Shown here: piece by piece, positions 60,038-64,000 of the stretch
Numbering within the stretch: the stretch's first letter is position 1
Layout: the number at the start of each line of letters is the position of its first letter
Origin: Thalassobacillus sp043497085
GTDB lineage: Bacteria > Bacillota > Bacilli > Bacillales > Halobacillaceae
Direction: 5' to 3' (one strand)
DNA length: 64,000 nucleotides
NCBI GenBank assembly: GCA_043497085.1
Contig: JBIEKI010000003.1
Notes under the pieces: model-generated
Database searches by the model: none
Told to the model about the DNA's origin: nothing
What the model saw: only the letters and a program-made list of their open reading frames with translations
Position numbers and translations under genes: made by a program

Positions 60038-60115
60038 CTAACCGACTCCCATCAAGTTTTTTCTCTACCTTGATTATAGGAGTAATACATTACCTTACTC
60101 AAGCTAATCCAATCG

Positions 60116-60327
60116 GGGTGTCTGAACCTCGCCCACCCATTTCCAACAGAAAGACATTCATCGGTAAAGCCAAATCAAAATCAGAACGCCTTCATACAGT
60201 GGGTCTGACTCCCGTGGCTGGCTGAATCCTGGAGTCAGACCCACCATAATAACGCCTATGTATTTCAGGTGATATTCGCAATAATAACCTTCACCCATAA
60301 ATAGCGGGCCAGGTTCTGACACCAGGC
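60116..60327. repeat. REP/BIME-like inverted repeat pair B
   Basis: The left end GGGTGTCTGAACC and the right end GGCCAGGTTCTGACACCAGG (60308-60327) are inverted. The central GTGGGTCTGACTCC and GGAGTCAGACCCAC are perfect 14-bp inverted arms. The length, about 210 bp, equals copy A at 39708, and internal pieces (AAATCAAAATCAGAA) are shared. Confidence 0.88.
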
Positions 60328-60341
60328 GCCCCTCCACTCAA

Positions 60342-60443
60342 CAGGGTGTCTGAACCTCGCCCACTCGCTTCCATCAGGTATGCCAATACTGGTAAAACCA
60401 CTTCAAATACAGAAAGCTCTATACCGTGGGTCTGACTCCCGTG
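60342..60443 (+). repeat. single REP-like unit C
   Basis: It starts CAGGGTGTCTGAACC and ends GTGGGTCTGACTCCCGTG (60426-60443), with ACTGGTAAAACCA inside. It lies 9 bases beyond the comM stop. It is in the same orientation as the left half of pair B. Confidence 0.85.
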
Positions 60444-60452
60444 ATATAGAAC

Positions 60453-61988
60453 CTATTCTTTCACCAAGCTAATTTTCTTTCCTGCATGGGCTGGAAAACG
60501 ATAACCGAGTGCCTCATCGAGGTCGTGTTCCGTTATCATCTCATGTCCCTTTAAGTCTGCAATTGTCCGGGCTACACGAATCAGATTGACCTGCACTCTG
60601 TTGCTGAAATGATAAGTCATGCTCCATGTCTGCAGTAACCCACGCAACCTGGAAGATAGCGGCGATTTTTTCATCAGTGTCTCATAGGGCACGATACTGT
60701 TTGTCTTCTCCTCCCCATAGCGGGCATATTGACGATTTCGTGCATCAGATACCTGTGCCTTCATCGTTTCCGAGTTGATTTGACCTTCCCTGCTATGGGT
60801 GGCTAAAGAAATCGGCTCTAACTGCAAATGAATATCCATCCGATCGAGAATCGGACCGGACAACCGTTGCTGATAACTGTTGATCTGTTTCGGTGTACAT
60901 GTACAATATTTATCCTTTGCCCCCTTATAGCCACAAGGGCACGGATTAGTCGCACCTATCAGTATGAATCTGGCAGGATAGGTAACAGTTCCACTGACTC
61001 TGCTGATTGTCACCTTGCCTGCTTCGATCGGCTGACGGAGCATATCGAGAGTTTTCTTCGGAAACTCAGCCATTTCATCTAAAAAAAGAGATCCCCCATG
61101 AGCTAATGACACTTCTCCAGGACGGGGCGTAGTGCCGCCACCAATAAGAGAAACAGCTGAAGCAGAATGATGAGGATGGCGATAAGGAGGGTTCGAGGAT
61201 AATGCACGACTTTCGTGAGCCAGCTGGTAAAGACTGAAACTATCAATCATCGTTTTCTCTTTCATTTCAGGGAGAATAGATGGAAAGGCGGAAGCAAGCA
61301 TGCTCTTACCACAGCCTGGAGGTCCGCTCATCAGGACATTATGACCTCCCGCGGCCGCTGTTATCAAAGCCCGTTTCGGGATTTCATGGCCTATGATCTC
61401 TGAAAAATCAATCCCCCATGTTTCATTCTTATGATCATTATCATCTTCAGCTGTCAATGGAAAGGAGATCTGTTGGGTAATACCGTTCAAATGATCGACC
61501 ACTTGCTGTAAATTAGAGACAGGTAACAGTATCGATTGGTTGCGTATCGTTTTAAGGCCATGGATATTATCTGGTACAAATATATGCTGAAATCCCAGTT
61601 CTTTGGCTTGCATGACTGCTGCAAGCATGCCTTCCGTTTCATGAATCGAACCATCCAGGGATAGTGCCCCAAGAAAAGCAGTGCTTTCCGGGATATCACC
61701 GGTAAGCTGATGTGTTTCCTTTAATATAGCGATCGCCATCGCTAAATCCGCCATCGGTCCGTTTTTCTTCTGCTCCGTTGGCGAAAGCAGTACAATAATA
61801 TGGCGACCGGATATATCTGCCGTAACGGAATGAAGGGCGCCTTTCAACCTGTCTTTTGATTCCTTGATCGAAGCATCAGGTAGACCGATCACAGAAACCT
61901 GCTCGACACCGGATAAAGACTGGACTTCGACACCAATGACATACCCTTCAAGCCCCTTCAGGCCGATACTCTTCACAATAGTCGCCAT
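60453..61988 (-). CDS. comM: ComM/YifB-type AAA+ helicase (Mg-chelatase-like)
   Basis: 511 residues from ATG 61988 (GGGGGAAAGG upstream); the frame reaches 62048 without a ribosome site. The N-terminal Lon-like domain contains VKSIGLKGLEGYVIGVEVQ and LSPTEQKKNGPMADLAMA. The AAA+ core has Walker A MSGPPGCGKSMLASAFP, Walker B GGSLFLDEMAEF, and the four-Cys insert CPCGYKGAKDKYCTC. ComM helps branch migration in natural transformation in Gram-negatives; its Bacillus role is less known. The RAYT gene overlaps its first 41 bases. Confidence 0.92.
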   Translation of the reverse strand: MATIVKSIGLKGLEGYVIGVEVQSLSGVEQVSVIGLPDASIKESKDRLKGALHSVTADISGRHIIVLLSPTEQKKNGPMADLAMAIAILKETHQLTGDIPESTAFLGALSLDGSIHETEGMLAAVMQAKELGFQHIFVPDNIHGLKTIRNQSILLPVSNLQQVVDHLNGITQQISFPLTAEDDNDHKNETWGIDFSEIIGHEIPKRALITAAAGGHNVLMSGPPGCGKSMLASAFPSILPEMKEKTMIDSFSLYQLAHESRALSSNPPYRHPHHSASAVSLIGGGTTPRPGEVSLAHGGSLFLDEMAEFPKKTLDMLRQPIEAGKVTISRVSGTVTYPARFILIGATNPCPCGYKGAKDKYCTCTPKQINSYQQRLSGPILDRMDIHLQLEPISLATHSREGQINSETMKAQVSDARNRQYARYGEEKTNSIVPYETLMKKSPLSSRLRGLLQTWSMTYHFSNRVQVNLIRVARTIADLKGHEMITEHDLDEALGYRFPAHAGKKISLVKE

Positions 61989-62532
61989 ATACCTTTCCCC
62001 CTTTTTCCTCGATATAGCTTTTATATCTTTGTACTTTCGGATCAACAAAACAGTCCAGCAATGGCTGCCTGGTAAGAAACGAATGATTCTCCTTCCCTAA
62101 ATAAGCAGGGTAACTGCTCCACCGATAAGCTTCCGGAATGGCACACATGCCTGCATTCACAGGATTTAGATGAATGTACTTACTGGCAGCAAGAAAATAG
62201 CTCGTCGTCTCAATCAGCTTACTGTAATAACGGCCCTGAAACAGATGCCCCTTGAATTGATGGCGTTTATTAAAGTATTTGGCATAACGGAAATGGATGA
62301 ACTTCATAATCTCACCGGGAGGATGAGTGTAGACTTCCAGAAGAAGATGAATATGATTGGTCATGAGGCAAAAAGCGTGGAGAGTAAAAGGTATCTCTTT
62401 CTGACACCGGAGGATCAGCTGAAGATACATATCATAATCGTCATCATTAAAAAACACAGCCGCACCCCGGTTTCCCCGAGCAGTAATATGGTACCGAGCC
62501 CCCGGATACCATTGACGAGGCTTTCTCGACAT
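61948..62532 (-). CDS. REP-associated tyrosine transposase (RAYT, Y1 family)
   Basis: A 194-residue single-strand DNA nuclease of the IS200-like Y1 family. The N-terminus PRQWYPGARYHITARGNRG, the HUH metal motif CLMTNHIHLLLEV and the Tyr region SYFLAASKYIHLNPVNAGM are all present, so it looks active. No transposon ends flank it. It begins with GAGGG before ATG and ends inside the comM gene on the same strand. REP-like units lie on both sides (60342 and 62717), as expected for a domesticated transposase that spreads such repeats. Confidence 0.9.
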   Translation of the reverse strand: MSRKPRQWYPGARYHITARGNRGAAVFFNDDDYDMYLQLILRCQKEIPFTLHAFCLMTNHIHLLLEVYTHPPGEIMKFIHFRYAKYFNKRHQFKGHLFQGRYYSKLIETTSYFLAASKYIHLNPVNAGMCAIPEAYRWSSYPAYLGKENHSFLTRQPLLDCFVDPKVQRYKSYIEEKGGKVYGDYCEEYRPEGA

Positions 62533-62716
62533 AACAGCAACTCCCTCATTTTTATGTTTCTATTGTAATGAACCACAGCAAAATAAGGAAATTGCTAAAA
62601 TCTAATAATCAAACAAACCACACAGCTTAAACCAGATGTATAACGCTGCCAAAAAGAAAATTCTTCCCTAAAATGCCAGGCGAATTTTTGGTTATAGTCA
62701 AATTACCTAACTCCAC

Positions 62717-62819
62717 CAGGGTGTCTGAACCTGGCCCACTCATTCCCAACAGAAAGACACTCTCCGGTAAAGTCACACGAAAATCAGAAGGCCTTAATAC
62801 ATTGGGTCAGACACCCGTG
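62717..62819 (+). repeat. single REP-like unit D
   Basis: It starts CAGGGTGTCTGAACCTGGCC and ends GGGTCAGACACCCGTG. CAACAGAAAGACA in the interior matches unit B. It lies 185 bases upstream of the RAYT gene, in the same orientation as C. The rest of 62533-62887 shows no gene. Confidence 0.85.
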
Positions 62820-62887
62820 AAAGACATACTGATCATGAAGGCGTGTGCAGGAATCAATAAAAAAAGAATGGGAGCAGATTTTGTCCA

Positions 62888-63169
62888 TTATTTATTTTGA
62901 CCTGGAAATAATACCGCAATAATAATAACTTTATTGTCTATTAGCTTAAAATAAAATTGAAATTTCCTTACTACAATCCGGGAAATTCCTTTATATTTTC
63001 CAAATTCCTCTGTGTAAGTCTTACTAACTATAGGATTTTTCAATAAATCCTCAGTTTCTAATACAACTTGAGAAACAAAATCCATTGTTTCAAGCGGAGT
63101 AAACCTTTCACTCCTAAATTCCGTAAGTTTTTCTCTAACAACCGGAGTCCATACAACGGTACGGGACAT
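62888..63169 (-). CDS. RelE/ParE-like toxin
   Basis: 93 residues with SRTVVWTPVVREKLTEFRSE, GISRIVVRKFQFYFKLIDNK and VIIIAVLFPGQNK, a RelE/ParE-like fold. The ATG overlaps the antitoxin's TAA by one base (TAATG), so the two are co-translated. It is shorter than the toxin at 40063 and not closely related. Confidence 0.75.
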   Translation of the reverse strand: MSRTVVWTPVVREKLTEFRSERFTPLETMDFVSQVVLETEDLLKNPIVSKTYTEEFGKYKGISRIVVRKFQFYFKLIDNKVIIIAVLFPGQNK

Positions 63170-63435
63170 TACATGAAATCCTTCTCAGATAAGGATTCTA
63201 GAAATTCAGAGGTTGAAATACCTAAACCTTTTTTGTATTGTTCTTCACCTTCATTAAACATACGTTCTAGGTTTGGATTTTTCTCAACATCTGATTTTAT
63301 TGATGGTTCATCCTCTTCTTGTAAAACAAGCGTAAACTGACCCTTACCAGGAATTGAAAATTGAACCACTGAATTTTCACTATTCATGTCATCAATATAC
63401 TTCATAAGCTCTTCAGGAGATTGAATCTTTCCCAT
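63169..63435 (-). CDS. probable antitoxin of the 62888 toxin
   Basis: 88 acidic residues: GKIQSPEELMKYIDDMNSEN, a short beta part (QFSIPGKGQFTLVLQEED), and a C-terminal acidic tail ending ESLSEKDFM. I do not recognise a named antitoxin family; the call rests on the size, charge and one-base overlap with a RelE-like gene. GGGGTG precedes ATG. Confidence 0.65.
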   Translation of the reverse strand: MGKIQSPEELMKYIDDMNSENSVVQFSIPGKGQFTLVLQEEDEPSIKSDVEKNPNLERMFNEGEEQYKKGLGISTSEFLESLSEKDFM

Positions 63436-63603
63436 ATTAACACCCCATATAAGAATAAGTTATATTTACATCATAACATACACCATAAATTCCAAAAAAC
63501 TACTTCTACCAGGTATCGAGGCCAGGCTCAAATTCAATAGCGTTTGCTGGTAAAAAAGATGGCAAGGGTGGTAAGATCCCAGTGACTGTAATCTCTCCCT
63601 CAC

Positions 63604-63682
63604 TTTAACGCGTTACACTTTAGCTGAGTGGGGGTCAGGCACGGCAATTTAACGCGTTACACTTTAGCGGAGTGGGGGTCAG
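63604..63682 (+). repeat. 44-bp tandem direct repeat (two copies)
   Basis: TTTAACGCGTTACACTTTAG plus the next 15 bases (ending GTGGGGGTCAG) occurs at 63604-63638 and again at 63648-63682 with one mismatch. Each contains the 10-bp palindrome TAACGCGTTA. From 63436 to 63603 there is only a possible degenerate REP-like unit (63509-63590, with GGCCAGGCTC and GCTGGTAAAA). From 63690 to 63890 nothing clear is seen. Confidence 0.8.
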
Positions 63683-63891
63683 CGTATAATGGCAAATAAG
63701 TCAATCGATAAATTCCTCATAAAAAGACCGACCTTAATACAAGTTCGTTTTAACTTTTTTAAAACGACTCTAGAAGCTTATATAAGGGCATTTTCTAGGA
63801 TGTAAAAGGACTTTGCTTTTTTACTCTGCAGGGATACCACCTAGCAAGTATAAACTTTAATTTCACGTATTATTGATTATTGCAGTTGAAA

Positions 63892-63965
63892 TGAGCCACT
63901 TATGCGGAGTTTTGAGCCAGTCTTTGCGGAGAAAAGAGCCACCCTTTGCGGAATGCATTGCCACT
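63892..63965 (+). repeat. phased GAGCCA/TTGCGGA array (3-4 units)
   Basis: GAGCCA occurs at 63893, 63914 and 63936, and TGCGGA at 63903, 63925 and 63947, so the period is 21-22 bases. It resembles the ATGCGC arrays in period but not in motif. It may continue beyond the window only to a small extent, since the motif fades after 63965. Confidence 0.65.
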
Positions 63966-64000
63966 ATAAATAGAATAGAGAAAGGCCTCCTGTATAATTA

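Overview
The window is a piece of chromosome from a low-to-moderate GC, Gram-positive, spore-former-like bacterium of the Bacillaceae, most likely a halophilic or alkaliphilic relative of Halobacillus, Virgibacillus or Oceanobacillus. Evidence: strong AGGAGG-type ribosome sites, frequent TTG and GTG starts, sigma-A, sigma-B and sigma-54 promoters, CcpA-type cre sites, acidic secreted proteins, and gene sets typical of Bacillus (csbB-gtcA-yfhO, a yhfUTS-like biotin cluster, a glpFK leader terminator). This taxonomic placement is inference. No rRNA, tRNA, prophage or CRISPR array was found.

Layout: 1-1.4 kb holds glpF and the start of glpK behind a GlpP-type leader terminator and a cre. 1.6-12.6 kb is a mannoside (beta-mannan oligosaccharide) operon read leftwards: GH130, DUF1861, sugar ABC binding protein and two permeases, GH2 beta-mannosidase and a zinc dehydrogenase. 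A divergent LacI regulator faces it, and four or five GTAANNTTAC operators lie between. 12.8-22.1 kb has household and unknown genes (old yellow enzyme, small stress-like protein, serine hydrolase, TSUP exporter, panD, VanZ, YdcF, penicillin acylase). 22.5-35.5 kb is an alpha-glucan locus: a 1964-residue two-headed amylopullulanase, a LacI regulator with CCRAAACGTTTYGG operators, a cytoplasmic debranching enzyme and a maltodextrin-type ABC importer. Neither ABC importer has an ATPase gene here, so both probably share one encoded elsewhere.

35.7-39.7 kb is csbB-gtcA-yfhO (lipoteichoic-acid glycosylation) behind a sigma-B-like promoter. 40-41 kb has a toxin-antitoxin pair. 41.2-45.3 kb is bioY with acyl-CoA ligase, thiolase and SDR genes under a BirA operator. 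45.5-46.8 kb has a small sigma factor and two small unknown genes. 47-50.7 kb is a glycerate kinase/GntP permease operon with a CdaR regulator and a perfect 16-bp palindrome. 50.9-56.7 kb is a sigma-54-controlled operon (iron alcohol dehydrogenase, permease, succinate-semialdehyde-type dehydrogenase) with its activator, suggesting hydroxy-acid use such as 4-hydroxybutyrate. 57-64 kb holds a secreted M14 carboxypeptidase, a decayed mnaA, a phosphoesterase, a free-standing C-terminal half of archaeal-type dehydroquinate synthase, comM/yifB, a REP-associated tyrosine transposase (RAYT) and a second toxin-antitoxin pair.

The most striking unexplained signals are non-coding. (1) Three intergenic arrays of a degenerate motif starting ATGCGC are spaced almost exactly 21/20/21/20 bases apart, that is two DNA helical turns; all lie upstream of genes. 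(2) A family of about 100-bp repeats is arranged singly or as about 210-bp inverted pairs around the RAYT gene and elsewhere, looking like a Gram-positive REP/BIME system. (3) A palindromic CACCCCGGGACATCCA-type hairpin recurs at three gene ends.
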